From Actinospineispora acaciae DSM 45401 (GTDB lineage Bacteria; Actinomycetota; Actinomycetes; Mycobacteriales; Pseudonocardiaceae), in NCBI RefSeq assembly GCF_000620785.1, contig NZ_JIAI01000002.1, positions 676,110 through 740,109 on the forward strand: 64,000 nt of DNA, written 5' to 3'. Below the pieces are notes generated by a model. The model was not told where the DNA came from and did not search any database. It saw only the letters and a list, made by a program, of their open reading frames with translations. A program made the translations under genes and the position numbers. The first letter of the stretch is position 1. The number at the start of each line of letters is the position of its first letter. Below, one piece after another: positions 28,112 through 37,360 of this stretch.

Positions 28112-29476
28112 GTGCCCGATGTGTTGCCGCGACGGCTCGGATCGGCCGACGCTGTCATGCTCGGCCTCGCCGCGATGCTGGGCACCGGTGTCTTCATCGT
28201 GTTCGCCCCGGCGGCGGCGCGGGCCGGCGCCTGGTTGCCGCTGGCGATCGCGCTGGCCGGCCTGGTCGCGGCGTGCAACGCGTTCTCCACCGCCGACCTG
28301 GCCGCACGCCACCAGGAGTCCGGCGGCGGCTACATCTACTGCCGGGAGCGGCTGGCGCCCTGGGTCGGGCGGCTGGCCGGGGTGGCGTTCCTCGCCGCCA
28401 AGACGGCGTCCGCGGCGGCGGCGGCCGGGGTGTTCGGCCACTACGTGCTGCCCTCGCACCCGCTGTGGGCCGCGGTCCCGCTGATCGTGGTGGTCGGCGG
28501 GCTGAACGCGCTCGGGATGCGCTGGACGGCCAGGGGCGCCTGGGTGATGGTGCCCGGGGTGCTCGCGGTGCTGGCCGTCGTGGTGGTGGTCGGGCTGCTC
28601 TGGTCGGCCCCTCCGGACTGGTCGCCGGACGGATTGTCCGGCGCGGGCACGGGGGCCGGTGGCATCGCGATAGCCGGAGCGCCGCGCGCGGTGGACCTGG
28701 GCGCGCTGCCGCACCCGGTGAGCCCGCTCGGCGTGCTGACCGCCGCCGGGTTCGTGTTCTTCGCGTTCGCCGGCTTCGCCCGGACCGTCAGCCTCGGTGA
28801 GGAGCTGCGCGACCCGTCCCGGGCGCTGCGCCGGGCCATCCCGGCCTCGTTGCTGATCACGTTGGTGGTCTACCTCGCGGTGGGCGTCGCGCTGCTGCAC
28901 GCGCTCGGGGTGAACCGGCTGGGCATGGAGTCGGCGCCGCTGGCCGCCGCGGTGGGTGGCGCGGAGGCCCCGGCGCTGGGCGTGGTGGTTCGGGTCGGCG
29001 CGGCGGCGGCCACGGTGTCCGCGCTGCTCGGCGTGCTGATCGGGGTGAGCCGCACGACGCTGGCGATGGCCCGGCGGCGCGAGCTGCCCGGCTGGCTGGC
29101 GGCGATCGGCCCGGCCGGCCAGCCCCGGCGGGCGGACCTGGTCGGTGCCCTCGCGGCGGTGTTGATCGCGGTGTTCGCCGGGCCGATCGCGGCGGTGGCG
29201 TTGTCCGCGTGCTGCGCGCTGGTCTACTACGCGGTGGTCAACCTCGCCGCGCTGCGGCTGCCGGCCGCCGCGCGGACCTGGCCGGCGTGGACCTCGGCGC
29301 TCGGGCTGGCGCTGTGCCTGGCGCTGGCCGCGCTGCTGCCGCCGAAGTACGTGGTGGCCACCGTCGCGGTGCTGGTGGCCGGTTCGCTGGTCACCGGGCT
29401 GCTGTCGTGGCGGGCGCGGCGTGACTCGGTCGGCCCGGGTGGCGCGGCCGCCTCGGAAACCCGGCAGGACATGTAG
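28112..29476 (+). CDS. APC-family amino acid permease
   Basis: A 454-residue membrane transporter with about 12 predicted helices. The first is [34 protein letters not shown], with the conserved unwound GTGVF substrate motif. [32 protein letters not shown] is the family's helix-6/loop signature. GTG at 28112 starts just before the first conserved segment; the frame is open much further upstream but is antisense to pepA. It lies 11 nt before gcvT, and its TAG stop forms part of the gcvT -10 element. A substrate such as glycine or another amino acid is possible given the neighbour but unproven. Confidence 0.88.
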   Translation: MPDVLPRRLGSADAVMLGLAAMLGTGVFIVFAPAAARAGAWLPLAIALAGLVAACNAFSTADLAARHQESGGGYIYCRERLAPWVGRLAGVAFLAAKTASAAAAAGVFGHYVLPSHPLWAAVPLIVVVGGLNALGMRWTARGAWVMVPGVLAVLAVVVVVGLLWSAPPDWSPDGLSGAGTGAGGIAIAGAPRAVDLGALPHPVSPLGVLTAAGFVFFAFAGFARTVSLGEELRDPSRALRRAIPASLLITLVVYLAVGVALLHALGVNRLGMESAPLAAAVGGAEAPALGVVVRVGAAAATVSALLGVLIGVSRTTLAMARRRELPGWLAAIGPAGQPRRADLVGALAAVLIAVFAGPIAAVALSACCALVYYAVVNLAALRLPAAARTWPAWTSALGLALCLALAALLPPKYVVATVAVLVAGSLVTGLLSWRARRDSVGPGGAAASETRQDM

Positions 29477-29479
29477 CGT
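29474..29479 (+). promoter_or_regulatory. -10 element of gcvT embedded in the permease stop codon
   Basis: TAGCGT: its first three bases are the permease stop TAG. It ends 7 nt before the gcvT GTG. This gives gcvT a leaderless promoter of its own within the operon junction. Confidence 0.5.
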
Positions 29480-29486
29480 CCCCGGG

Positions 29487-30575
29487 GTGAGCGATCTCCG
29501 GCACAGCCCGTTGCACGAGCGTCACGTCGCGCTGGACGCGACCATGGCCCCGTTCGGCGGCTGGACGATGCCCATCTCCTACCCGGACGGCGGGGTGGTG
29601 GCCGAGCACACGGCGGTGCGCGAGGCGGTCGGCGTGTTCGACGTCAGCCACCTGGGCACGGCCGTGATCTCCGGGCCCGGCGCGGCGGCCTTCGTGAACC
29701 GCTGCCTGACCAACAACCTCGACCGGATCGAGGCCGGCCAGGCGCAGTACACGCTGTGCTGCGCCGACGACGGCGGGGTGCTCGACGACCTCATCGTCTA
29801 CCGGGTCACCGACGACGAGCTGCTGATCATGCCGAACGCCGCGAACGCCGCCGTCGTGCTCGGCCGGCTCACCGAGGCCGCCCCGGACGGCGTGCGGGTG
29901 ACCGACCGGCACGCCGAGCTGGCCGTGCTGGCGGTGCAGGGGCCGCGATCACCGGAGGTGCTCGACGAGCTGGGGCTGCCCAGCGAGCTGGACTACATGG
30001 CGTTCCGGGACGTCGGCGACGTCCGGGTGTGCCGGACCGGGTACACCGGGGAGCACGGCTACGAGCTGGTGGTGGACGCGGCCGCCGCGCCCGGCCTCTG
30101 GGACCGGCTGCTCGCCGCCGCCACGCCGTTGGGCGGGCGCGCCTGCGGGCTGGGCGCCAGGGACACCCTGCGCACCGAGGCCGGTTACCCGCTGCACGGC
30201 CAGGACCTGAGCCCGGAGATCAGCCCGGTGCAGGCCGGCTGTGGGTGGGCCGTCGGCTGGCGCAAGCCGGAGTTCTGGGGGCGGTCCGTGCTGGTGGCCG
30301 AGCGGGAGAACGGGCCGGCGCGGCGGCTGCGCGGGCTGCGCGCGACCGGGCGGGGGGTGCCCCGGCCGGGGATGGCGGTCTTGGCTGGCGACGCCGAGAT
30401 CGGGCACGTCACGTCCGGGACGTTCTCCCCGACGCTGCGCACCGGCATCGCGCTCGCGCTGCTGGACGCCTCCTCGGGCGTCTCCGACGGCGACCCGGTG
30501 CGGGTGGACGTGCGCGGGCGGCCGCTGGACTGCGTGGTCGCCAAGCCGCCGTTCGTGCCGTCCCGGGTGCGCTGA
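29487..30575 (+). CDS. gcvT: Aminomethyltransferase, glycine cleavage T protein
   Basis: A 362-residue T protein that transfers the aminomethyl carbon of glycine from the lipoyl H protein to tetrahydrofolate. [40 protein letters not shown] (in sections) opens the GcvT domain, and the catalytic Asp region is [21 protein letters not shown]. Folate-binding blocks are [12 protein letters not shown] and [24 protein letters not shown] start supported by the -10 element above. Its lipoyl partner is made with LipA/LipB/LpdA encoded nearby; gcvH and gcvP are not in the window. Confidence 0.96.
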   Translation: MSDLRHSPLHERHVALDATMAPFGGWTMPISYPDGGVVAEHTAVREAVGVFDVSHLGTAVISGPGAAAFVNRCLTNNLDRIEAGQAQYTLCCADDGGVLDDLIVYRVTDDELLIMPNAANAAVVLGRLTEAAPDGVRVTDRHAELAVLAVQGPRSPEVLDELGLPSELDYMAFRDVGDVRVCRTGYTGEHGYELVVDAAAAPGLWDRLLAAATPLGGRACGLGARDTLRTEAGYPLHGQDLSPEISPVQAGCGWAVGWRKPEFWGRSVLVAERENGPARRLRGLRATGRGVPRPGMAVLAGDAEIGHVTSGTFSPTLRTGIALALLDASSGVSDGDPVRVDVRGRPLDCVVAKPPFVPSRVR

Positions 30576-30582
30576 GCCCGGA

Positions 30583-31698
30583 TCAGGCGTCGGGCCCGGT
30601 ACCGGGGTCCTTGCCGTCCCGCCGTCCGGACCGGCCCAGCGCGGCGCGCACCTGGCACACCGTGCGGTAGGCCGCGTGCAGGTCGCCGCTGAACGCCTGC
30701 GGGTGCTCGGCGGTGAGCTCCTCGTGCAGGGCGACGGCCTCCTCGGCGGCGGCCAGCGCCTCCGGCAGGTCACGGCCGCAGGCCACCCGCACCTGGGCGA
30801 ACGAGCACAGCGCCTGGCCCAGGTACTGCCGGTGGCCGACCGGGTCCACCGGGACCACGCACCGGTGCAGGTAGACGGCCTCCTGGGTGGCGGCGAGCGC
30901 GGCGTCCAGCCGGCCCACCTCGGCGGCGGCGACGCCGAAGTTGTGCAGCGCGCGGGCCAGCTCGGACTCGTAGACCACCGGCGCCATCGCGGCCAGCCGC
31001 CGGTAGATCTCGGCGGTCTCCTCGGCCAGCCGGCAGGCCACGGTGAACCGGCCCTGGCCGGCGAGCACCAGGCCCAGGTTGTTCACCGAGGTGGCCATGC
31101 AGTGCTCGAAGGCGGTCGGGTCGTTGCGGGCGAGCATCCGGTAGAGCGGGTTGTGCCGGCGCAGCCCGCGCAGGATCAGCACCGACTCCTCGGCGGCCTC
31201 CACCGCCGCCTCGTGCTCGCCGAGGTCGGAGTGGGCCAGCCCCAGGTTGCTCAGCGCCACCGCCAGCCCCACGGCCAGCTGGATCCGGCGCATCACGCGC
31301 AGCCGGCCGCACCGGTCCCGCAGCTCGCGGTAGAGCGCCACCGAGTCCGCCAGCGCCGCCCTGGCCTGCTCGCGCTGGCCGCGCCGGGACGCCCACAGCC
31401 CCCAGCAGGACAGCGCGAGGGCGAGCTCGCCGTGATAGCGGGTCGGCTCGTGCCGGGCCAGCCTGCGGTAGATCCGCACCACGCCCTCGACGGTCACGCA
31501 GGCCTGGCCGAGCCGTCCCTTGCGGGCCTGCCGCAGCGCCAGGGTCTGCTTCAGGCGGGCGGCCCTGGCCAGGTCGGACTCCGAACCGGCCCAGCCGCGC
31601 TCGGCACGCTCATCGGGGCCGGCGGCGTCGGCGGCGAGATCCTCGACAAGGGCGGCCATGCCGATGCTGAATCCCCGGGTGGGACGTTCGTCCAGCAC
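30583..31698 (-). CDS. Tetratricopeptide-repeat protein
   Basis: A 371-residue all-helical protein with about six TPR-like units: LKQTLALRQARKGRLGQACVTVEGVVRIYRRL, ALADSVALYRELRD, ALSNLGLAHSDLGEHEAAVEAAEESVLILRGL, VNNLGLVLAGQGRFTVACRLAEETAEIYRRL, ALHNFGVAAAEVGRLDAALAATQEAVYLHRC and ALAAAEEAVALHEEL. There is no DNA-binding or catalytic domain, so it is probably a protein-interaction scaffold. GTG start is tentative; the ATG at codon 14 is an alternative. It is convergent with gcvT (7-bp gap) and divergent from ilvE. No orthologue in the mycobacterial version of this region is known to me. Confidence 0.78.
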   Translation of the reverse strand: MLDERPTRGFSIGMAALVEDLAADAAGPDERAERGWAGSESDLARAARLKQTLALRQARKGRLGQACVTVEGVVRIYRRLARHEPTRYHGELALALSCWGLWASRRGQREQARAALADSVALYRELRDRCGRLRVMRRIQLAVGLAVALSNLGLAHSDLGEHEAAVEAAEESVLILRGLRRHNPLYRMLARNDPTAFEHCMATSVNNLGLVLAGQGRFTVACRLAEETAEIYRRLAAMAPVVYESELARALHNFGVAAAEVGRLDAALAATQEAVYLHRCVVPVDPVGHRQYLGQALCSFAQVRVACGRDLPEALAAAEEAVALHEELTAEHPQAFSGDLHAAYRTVCQVRAALGRSGRRDGKDPGTGPDA

Positions 31699-31923
31699 GG
31701 CGCCGACCCCCGTCTACTACGAAAGTTGCCTTGACAGCGCATTCTCCGTGATGAGTGGGCGATTCGCACAGGTCCATGTCGTGGAAATTTCGTCGCCCGT
31801 CCGGCGGCACCCCGCGCTCGCTCCCCGTGGTCGGCTTGCTCCCGCGTCCACCACAGTGCCCATCGGTGCCCACCGAGTAGCCCAAGAAGTGGGAGGTCCA
31901 ACCATCGGAGTTGCAATCCAAGC

Positions 31924-31929
31924 TACCGT
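31924..31929 (+). promoter_or_regulatory. -10 element of ilvE (leaderless)
   Basis: TACCGT ends 6 nt before the ilvE ATG at 31936. A TTGACA at 31731-31736 is too far away to be its -35. The 237-bp gap between the TPR gene and ilvE shows nothing else definite. Confidence 0.5.
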
Positions 31930-31935
31930 GGACGC

Positions 31936-33045
31936 ATGAGCACCGCGTCGCCATCTCGATTTCATCGCACGCTCAACCCCGCGCCGGCCTCCGCCGCGCG
32001 CCGGGAGGAGGTACTGGCCAACCCCGGGTTCGGCAAGTACTTCACCGACCACATGGTGACGATTCGCTGGACCGAGGAGCGCGGCTGGCACGACCCGTCG
32101 GTGGTGCCGTACGGGCCGCTGTCGCTGGATCCGGCGTCGATGGTGCTGCACTACGGGCAGGAGATCTTCGAGGGCCTCAAGGTGTACCGGCAGCCGGACG
32201 GCTCGGTGGCGTCTTTCCGCGCGGACGTCAACGCGGCGCGGTTCCGCACGTCGGCGGCCCGGCTGGCCATGCCCGGGCTGCCCGACGAGCTGTTCCTCGA
32301 CTCGCTGTCCGAGCTGATGGCGGTGGACCACGAGTGGGTGCCGGCGGCCGGCGGGGAGGACTCGCTGTACGTGCGGCCGTTCATGGTGGCCACCGAGGTG
32401 GGCCTGGGGGTGCGGCCGGCCGCCGAGTACCTCTACCTGCTGATCGCCTCGCCGGCCGGGCCGTACTTCACCGGCGGCGTCAAGCCGGTGGACGTCTGGC
32501 TGGCCACCGACTACACCCGCGCCTCGCCGGGCGGCACCGGCGCGGCCAAGTGCGGCGGGAACTACGCCGCTTCGCTGCTGCCCCAGCGCCAGGCCGCCGA
32601 GAACGGCTGCGCGCAGGTCGCCTACCTGGACGCCGGCGAGCGGCGCTGGGTGGAGGAGATGGGCAGCAACAACCTGTTCTTCGTCTTCGGCTCGGGCGAC
32701 CAGGTCGAGCTGGTCACCCCTGAGCTGACCGGCAGCATCCTGTCCGGCGTGGTCAGGGACTCGCTGCTGGTGCTGGCCAAGGAGCTGGGCTGCGAGGTCA
32801 CCGTGCGCAAGGTGTCGGCCCAGGAGTGGCTGGAGGGCGCCGAGGACGGCCGGATCACCGAGGTGTTCGGCTCCGGCACCGCCGTGGTGATCAGCCCGAT
32901 CGGCGCGGTCAAGCACGCCGGCGGGTCGGTGCGGATCGGCGACGGCGAGCCGGGGCCGGTGACCACCAAGCTGCGCAGGCTGCTCACCGACATCCAGCGC
33001 GGCTCGGCGCCGGACACCCACCACTGGATGCAGCGGCTGACCTAG
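31936..33045 (+). CDS. ilvE: Branched-chain amino acid aminotransferase
   Basis: A 369-residue fold-type IV PLP enzyme catalysing the last step of valine, leucine and isoleucine synthesis with glutamate as donor. The PLP lysine is in [15 protein letters not shown] (about residue 204). Other family blocks are [15 protein letters not shown], the class IV motif [11 protein letters not shown] and [16 protein letters not shown] start with a leaderless-type -10. Its stop overlaps the convergent TetR gene by 4 bp. Position between gcvT and the cobalamin genes matches the mycobacterial order. Confidence 0.97.
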   Translation: MSTASPSRFHRTLNPAPASAARREEVLANPGFGKYFTDHMVTIRWTEERGWHDPSVVPYGPLSLDPASMVLHYGQEIFEGLKVYRQPDGSVASFRADVNAARFRTSAARLAMPGLPDELFLDSLSELMAVDHEWVPAAGGEDSLYVRPFMVATEVGLGVRPAAEYLYLLIASPAGPYFTGGVKPVDVWLATDYTRASPGGTGAAKCGGNYAASLLPQRQAAENGCAQVAYLDAGERRWVEEMGSNNLFFVFGSGDQVELVTPELTGSILSGVVRDSLLVLAKELGCEVTVRKVSAQEWLEGAEDGRITEVFGSGTAVVISPIGAVKHAGGSVRIGDGEPGPVTTKLRRLLTDIQRGSAPDTHHWMQRLT

Positions 33046-33761
33046 GCGCTGGCTCCGGTCGCCGAGCCGAGCGACCGGGCCAGGTCGGCCATCTCGGCGC
33101 GGTAGAGCTTCGCCGGGTCGGTGGTCAGGCTCGCCAGGTGGCCGTAGACCTCCAGGGCCACCAGTCCGTGCATCCGACCCCAGACGCGTACGGCCAGGCC
33201 CACCCCGTCCGGCGGCAGCTCCGGGTGCGCCTGGCGGACCTGCCGGGCCAGGGCCGGATCGAAGTCCTCCCAGCGGTGCTCGCCGGTGGCCTGGACGGTC
33301 CGCGCGCGCGGCCATGCGGCGGCGACGAGATCGCTGAGCATCGCGCAGGCCCGGTGCGCGGCCACCGGCAGCGGACCGTCGGTGGGCGCCTGGTAGCCGG
33401 GGATCGGATCGCCGTAGAGCAGCTGGAACTCGTCCGGGCTGGTCACGGCCCAGCGCCGGTAGGCCATCGCGACGGCCACCAGCCTGCCGGCCGGGTCGTC
33501 GGCGGGCACGGCGTCGCGGGCGGCCTCCTCCTGGTCGGCCAGCTCGTTGTACGTCTCGGTGATCAGTTCGGTGATCAGCGCGTCCCGGGTGTCGAAGTAG
33601 CCGTACACGGCTCCCGGCGTCATCCCCATCTCGCGGGCGATCGCCCGCAGGGAGATGGCGGCTGGCCCTTCGGCGGCCATGTGTGTGCGGGCGATCGCCT
33701 TGATCTCCCGCACGGTCTGCGCCCGCAACCGCTCGCGTCGGGTCGGCAGCCGAATCTCCAT
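33042..33761 (-). CDS. TetR-family regulator (WHG-domain type)
   Basis: A 239-residue repressor. DNA-binding helices are [50 protein letters not shown] (residues ~18-67), and the C-terminal half contains [15 protein letters not shown] and [21 protein letters not shown], typical of the TetR_C_13/WHG group. ATG start at 33761. A divergent NAD(P)-binding protein gene across a 119-bp, unusually AT-rich gap is its likely target. The pair is inserted between ilvE and cobS. Confidence 0.9.
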   Translation of the reverse strand: MEIRLPTRRERLRAQTVREIKAIARTHMAAEGPAAISLRAIAREMGMTPGAVYGYFDTRDALITELITETYNELADQEEAARDAVPADDPAGRLVAVAMAYRRWAVTSPDEFQLLYGDPIPGYQAPTDGPLPVAAHRACAMLSDLVAAAWPRARTVQATGEHRWEDFDPALARQVRQAHPELPPDGVGLAVRVWGRMHGLVALEVYGHLASLTTDPAKLYRAEMADLARSLGSATGASA

Positions 33762-33803
33762 GGCGACAGGTTAGCGGGCGTGCTGTTACTGACAGCTGTG
33801 CAC

Positions 33804-33853
33804 TTGACTATACGGCGTTCAGATTTAAGACTGGCGATTAGATTAATGAACGC
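33804..33853. promoter_or_regulatory. Promoter-like and symmetric sequence between TetR and its divergent neighbour
   Basis: TTGACT (33804-33809) resembles a -35 and TAAGAC (33826-33831) a -10, spaced 16 bp. Inverted repeats GCGTTCA (33815-33821) and TGAACGC (33847-33853) flank an AT-rich core about 78 nt from the TetR start. Plausible promoter/operator for the plus-strand gene. Confidence 0.4.
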
Positions 33854-33880
33854 TGAAGGGGCAGAGCCGGAGGTTGCGTG

Positions 33881-34582
33881 ATGCGGATCGGGGTCATCGG
33901 GGCGAGCGGCAACATCGGTCAGCGGGTGGTGGCGGAGGCGCTGCGGCGCGGCCACCAGGTCACCGGGTTCACCCGCCCGGCCTCGACTCCGCCGGACGGC
34001 CCCGCCGGGGTCACCTGGCGGGCACTGGACGTGCTCGACCCGGCCAGCGTGACCCCCGCCATCGCCGGGCTGGACGTGCTGGTGAGCGCCTACCAGCCGG
34101 GCAACGCGGCCAACGACCTCGACGACACGGTGGCACGGTCGATCGCCGACCCGAGTGTCTACGTCACCGCCGCGAGGTCGCTGCTCACCGCGATGGAGTC
34201 GTACCCGGTGCTGCGGTTGATCGTGATCGGTGGCGCGGGCAGCCTGGAGCTGCGGCCCGGAGTCACCGGCGTTGACGACCCGGATGCGCTGCGGGCCGGC
34301 CTGGTGAGCCTGGGCCTGCCGCCGGAGTACGAGGCCGCCGTGCACGGCCACCGCGATGCGCTGAACACCTACCGCACCTCGAACCGGCTGTGGACGTACC
34401 TGAGCCCGGCGCAGCGGATCGAGCCAGGCGAGCGCACCGGCCGCTTCCGGCTGGGCGGGGACCAGGTCCTGCTGGACGCGAACGGCGAGAGCCGCATCTC
34501 GTACGAGGACTTCGCGGTCGCCCTGGTCGACGAGGCCGAGCTGCCCCGGCACGTGCAGCGCCGGTTCACCGTGGCCTACTGA
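33881..34582 (+). CDS. NAD(P)-binding protein (NmrA/SDR-like)
   Basis: A 233-residue single-domain Rossmann protein. GVIGASGNIGQRVVAEALRRGHQVTGFTRP at the N-terminus is the dinucleotide-binding motif. LRLIVIGGAGSLELRPGV and WTYLSPAQRIEPGERTGRFRLGGDQVL are characteristic of NAD(P)H-binding atypical SDRs that lack the YxxxK pair. ATG at 33881 with GGAGG 8 nt upstream. It diverges from a TetR repressor, a common arrangement for such quinone- or redox-sensing proteins. Its 3' end overlaps cobS by 7 bp. Confidence 0.85.
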   Translation: MRIGVIGASGNIGQRVVAEALRRGHQVTGFTRPASTPPDGPAGVTWRALDVLDPASVTPAIAGLDVLVSAYQPGNAANDLDDTVARSIADPSVYVTAARSLLTAMESYPVLRLIVIGGAGSLELRPGVTGVDDPDALRAGLVSLGLPPEYEAAVHGHRDALNTYRTSNRLWTYLSPAQRIEPGERTGRFRLGGDQVLLDANGESRISYEDFAVALVDEAELPRHVQRRFTVAY

Positions 34583-35325
34583 ACGGCGGTGGTCACGAGC
34601 ACGGTGGTCACGGCCAGCTCGGCGGCGGCGCCCAGGACGTCGCCGGTGAGGCCGCCGAAGCGGCGGCGGGTGTGCGCGGACAGCGCGACGACCGGGGCCG
34701 CCGCGAGCAGTACCGCCAGCGGGCCCTGCCAGGGGCGGGTCGGCACGGCCAGCACCGCGACGGCGGCCAGCGCGAGGCCGGCCAGCGCGGGCACCGGCCA
34801 TGGTTGGCCGCCGGCGACCAGCGCGCCGAGCCCGTCCGGCCGGGCCGCCGGGACGCCTCGGCGGCAGCACCAGCCGAACGCGCACCGGCCGGCCACCACC
34901 GCGATGACCACAGCGGGCCAGCGGTCCGGGTGGCCGGCCAGCGCGGCCAGCGACCCGGCCTGCAGGCCGACCAGGACCACCAGGGTGACCACCGCGAACG
35001 GCCCGGCGCCGCCGTCGCGCATGACCGCCAAGGCGCGCTCCGGCGGGCCGTAGCAGCCCAGGCCGTCGGCGGTGTCGGCCAGGCCGTCCAGGTGCATGCC
35101 CCGGGTGCCCAGGGCCAGCGCCGCGATCGTCAGGAGGCCCGCGACCGGTCCCGGGAGTCCGAGCGCGGCCAGCCCGTAGAGCAGGCCGGCCGCCGCGAGC
35201 CCGAGCACCAGCCCGGCCGCCGGAGCCCATCGGATGGCGGCGGCGGCCACCCGGCGGTCCACCGGGTCCGGCGCCCGCACCGGCAGCACCGTCAGCCAGC
35301 TCAGCGCCAGCCGGAGCCCGCGCAT
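34576..35325 (-). CDS. cobS: Adenosylcobinamide-GDP ribazoletransferase
   Basis: A 249-residue polytopic membrane enzyme joining activated cobinamide and alpha-ribazole to give cobalamin 5'-phosphate. The signature GTRGMHLDGLADTADGLG (residues ~74-91) holds the metal-binding acidic residues, and RDGGAGPFAVVTLVVLVGLQ follows. Several hydrophobic helices cover the rest, consistent with membrane anchoring. It starts 4 nt after the cobU-cobT fusion gene, so both are one operon carrying out nucleotide-loop assembly. Confidence 0.95.
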   Translation of the reverse strand: MRGLRLALSWLTVLPVRAPDPVDRRVAAAAIRWAPAAGLVLGLAAAGLLYGLAALGLPGPVAGLLTIAALALGTRGMHLDGLADTADGLGCYGPPERALAVMRDGGAGPFAVVTLVVLVGLQAGSLAALAGHPDRWPAVVIAVVAGRCAFGWCCRRGVPAARPDGLGALVAGGQPWPVPALAGLALAAVAVLAVPTRPWQGPLAVLLAAAPVVALSAHTRRRFGGLTGDVLGAAAELAVTTVLVTTAVQ

Positions 35326-35329
35326 CGGC

Positions 35330-37123
35330 CTATCCGGTCGTCGCGTCGGCCGCCGCCTCGCTGACCCCGGCGTCGGCGAAGGTGGCCATGTCGGAGAGCA
35401 CCCGTCCGGCCATCGTCACCAGCGGCAGCGCGGCCAGCGCCCCGGAGCCCTCGCCGAGGCGCATGTCCAGCTCCAGGACGGGGGACAGGCCCAGGTGGTC
35501 GAGAACTATGCCGTGCGCCGGTTCGACCGAGCGGTGAGCGGCCAGCCACCAGGCCTTGGCGCCGGGGGCCAGCTCCTCGGCGACCAGCGCGGCCGCGCCG
35601 ACCACCAGCCCGTCCAGCAGCACGGGGGTGCGCCGGGCGGCGGCCTGGGCCAGGAACCCGGCCAGGGCGGCCAGGTCGGCGCCGCCGGCGGTGCGCAGCA
35701 GCGCGAGCGGGTCGCGGCCCACCCGGCGGGCCCGGCGCAGCGCGTCGCGGACGGCGGCGGCCTTGCGCATCCAGCCGGCGTCGTCGATCCCGGTGCCCCT
35801 GCCGACCACCGCCACCGGCTCGGCGCCGGTCAGCGCGGCGACCAGCACGGACGCCGGGGTGGTGTTGCCGATGCCCATGTCGCCGGCGATGAGCAGGTCG
35901 GCCCCCTGGTCGACCTCCTCGTCCGCGATCGCGCGCCCGGCGGCCACGGCGTCGCGCGCCTGGGCGTCGGTGAGCGCGTCCTCGACGTCGATCCGGCCGC
36001 TGGAGCGCCGTACTTTGTACCGGGCCACCGCGTCCGGGACGTCGGCGGTGGGGATGTCCACGGCGAGGTCGACCACCCGGACCGACGCCCCGGCCACCGA
36101 GGCCAGCACGTTCACCGCCGCGCCGCCGGCCAGGAAGTTCGCCACCATCTGGCCGGTGACCTCCGGCGGGTACGCGGACACGCCGCCGTGCCGGGCCACG
36201 CCGTGGTCGCCGGCGAACACCACCACCCGGGGCCGGCTCAGCGGCCGGGGCGGACACGCGCCCTGGCAGGCGGCCAGCCACCCGCCGAGCTTCTCCAGCC
36301 GCCCGAGCGAACCGGCCGGTTTGGTCAGCCGGGTGTGCCGTTCGGCGGCGAGCCGGCGGGCCTCCTCGTCGGGCGGGGTGACCGCCGGGAACTCCACGGT
36401 CGTGCTCGCGCCAGCGCTCTCCTCAGCGTCCGTGTCCGCCGCCGGGGGCGTGTCGACAACGGCGGCCGCGGCCGCAGAGGTGGCCGCGGCGGCGGGGGCG
36501 GCCGCGGGCGGGGGCGCGTCTCCGGCCGGGGGCGTCGGTACGGGCGAGGGCTCGGCGTCCGGGTCGCGGCGCCGCAGCGTCGTCGGGATGCCCGCGACCA
36601 GGAGCACGACCTCGTCGCACGCCTCGGCCAGGCGCGCGTTGAGGGCGCCCAGCTCGTCGCGGAACAGCCGCCCGGACCGGGTCGCCGGGACCACCCCGAG
36701 CCCGACCTCCGCCGACACCAGCACCACCCGGACCGGGCACCGGCGGACCGCGTCCACCAGCTCGTCCACCCCGGCCGCCACCGAGGCGAGCGCGTCCTGC
36801 CCACCGTCCCAGCCGCCGGCGTCGTCGAACCGCCCGGTCAGCCAGGTGCCCAGGTCGTCCACCAGCACCGGGTCGTCGTCGTCCGCCCGGAGCAGCTCGG
36901 CGGCCAGGTCCGGAGCCTCCACCGTCCGCCAGCCCGCCGGCCGCCGTGCCCGGTGCGCCTCGATCCTGGCGGCCCACTCGGCGTCCTCGGGATCGACCCG
37001 CCCGGTCGCCAGGTACCGGACCGGCATGTCGGCCCGCAGCAGTCCCTCGGCATGCGCCGACTTGCCGGACCGGGCACCGCCCAGGATGAGTGTTCGTCGG
37101 CCGGTCGCCCTCGGTTCTGGCAC
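35330..37123 (-). CDS. cobT: Fused CobU-CobT: adenosylcobinamide kinase/guanylyltransferase and DMB phosphoribosyltransferase
   Basis: A 597-residue fusion. Residues ~1-182 are CobU: P-loop GGARSGKS (15-22), the [10 protein letters not shown] segment containing the guanylylated His57, [11 protein letters not shown] and [15 protein letters not shown] ~70-residue Ala/Pro-rich linker follows. From ~255 on is Cob[66 protein letters not shown] and the catalytic Glu in RLGEGSGA. One polypeptide thus activates both substrates of CobS, the next gene. GTG start with TAGCGT 6 nt upstream. Its promoter overlaps that of the divergent 70-residue gene. Confidence 0.95.
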   Translation of the reverse strand: MPEPRATGRRTLILGGARSGKSAHAEGLLRADMPVRYLATGRVDPEDAEWAARIEAHRARRPAGWRTVEAPDLAAELLRADDDDPVLVDDLGTWLTGRFDDAGGWDGGQDALASVAAGVDELVDAVRRCPVRVVLVSAEVGLGVVPATRSGRLFRDELGALNARLAEACDEVVLLVAGIPTTLRRRDPDAEPSPVPTPPAGDAPPPAAAPAAAATSAAAAAVVDTPPAADTDAEESAGASTTVEFPAVTPPDEEARRLAAERHTRLTKPAGSLGRLEKLGGWLAACQGACPPRPLSRPRVVVFAGDHGVARHGGVSAYPPEVTGQMVANFLAGGAAVNVLASVAGASVRVVDLAVDIPTADVPDAVARYKVRRSSGRIDVEDALTDAQARDAVAAGRAIADEEVDQGADLLIAGDMGIGNTTPASVLVAALTGAEPVAVVGRGTGIDDAGWMRKAAAVRDALRRARRVGRDPLALLRTAGGADLAALAGFLAQAAARRTPVLLDGLVVGAAALVAEELAPGAKAWWLAAHRSVEPAHGIVLDHLGLSPVLELDMRLGEGSGALAALPLVTMAGRVLSDMATFADAGVSEAAADATTG

Positions 37124-37129
37124 GGTCGC

Positions 37130-37139
37130 ACGCTACCCT
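37130..37139. promoter_or_regulatory. Overlapping divergent -10 elements (cobU-cobT and 70-aa gene)
   Basis: ACGCTACCCT reads TAGCGT on the minus strand (37135-37130), 6 nt before the cobU-cobT GTG, and TACCCT on the plus strand (37134-37139), 8 nt before the GTG at 37148. The two hexamers share the central TA step. Both genes would be leaderless. Confidence 0.55.
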
Positions 37140-37147
37140 GCGCCCCC

Positions 37148-37360
37148 GTGGCATTCCGCTGGCGATACCTGGACGCGCAGGGCACCGAGACGTCGGGCCC
37201 GGACCTGACGTTCCCCGAGCAGGTCGAGGCCGAGGCCTGGTTCACCGACACCTGGCCGGAGCTCCTGGACGGCGGGGTGCACGCCGTCACCCTGCTGGAG
37301 ACGACGGACTCGCACGAGCGGGAGGTCTACGGGCCGATGAGCCTGCACGGACAGGCCTGA
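37148..37360 (+). CDS. Small conserved-looking hypothetical protein (70 aa)
   Basis: A 70-residue acidic soluble protein (AFRWRYLDAQGTETSGPDL, FPEQVEAEAWFTDTWPELLDGG, VHAVTLLE, YGPMSLHGQA). Strong GC3 codon bias and aromatic spacing make it look like a real gene. GTG start with TACCCT 8 nt upstream implies a leaderless message. It is divergent from cobU-cobT and its last 74 bp overlap the convergent DNA glycosylase gene. No family name is known to me. Confidence 0.65.
   Translation: MAFRWRYLDAQGTETSGPDLTFPEQVEAEAWFTDTWPELLDGGVHAVTLLETTDSHEREVYGPMSLHGQA

Noticed and set aside
31731..31736. Consensus TTGACA considered as the ilvE -35
   Set aside because: It is about 188 nt from the ilvE -10-like hexamer and has no acceptable -10 at 16-18 bp downstream.
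31751..31939. A 62-codon frame ending in ATGA over the ilvE start, considered as a leader peptide or upstream coupled gene
   Set aside because: Its own start lacks a ribosome site, it has no run of Val/Leu/Ile codons and no attenuator hairpin, and the TACCGT hexamer 6 nt before the ilvE ATG indicates a leaderless ilvE mRNA that would not contain it.
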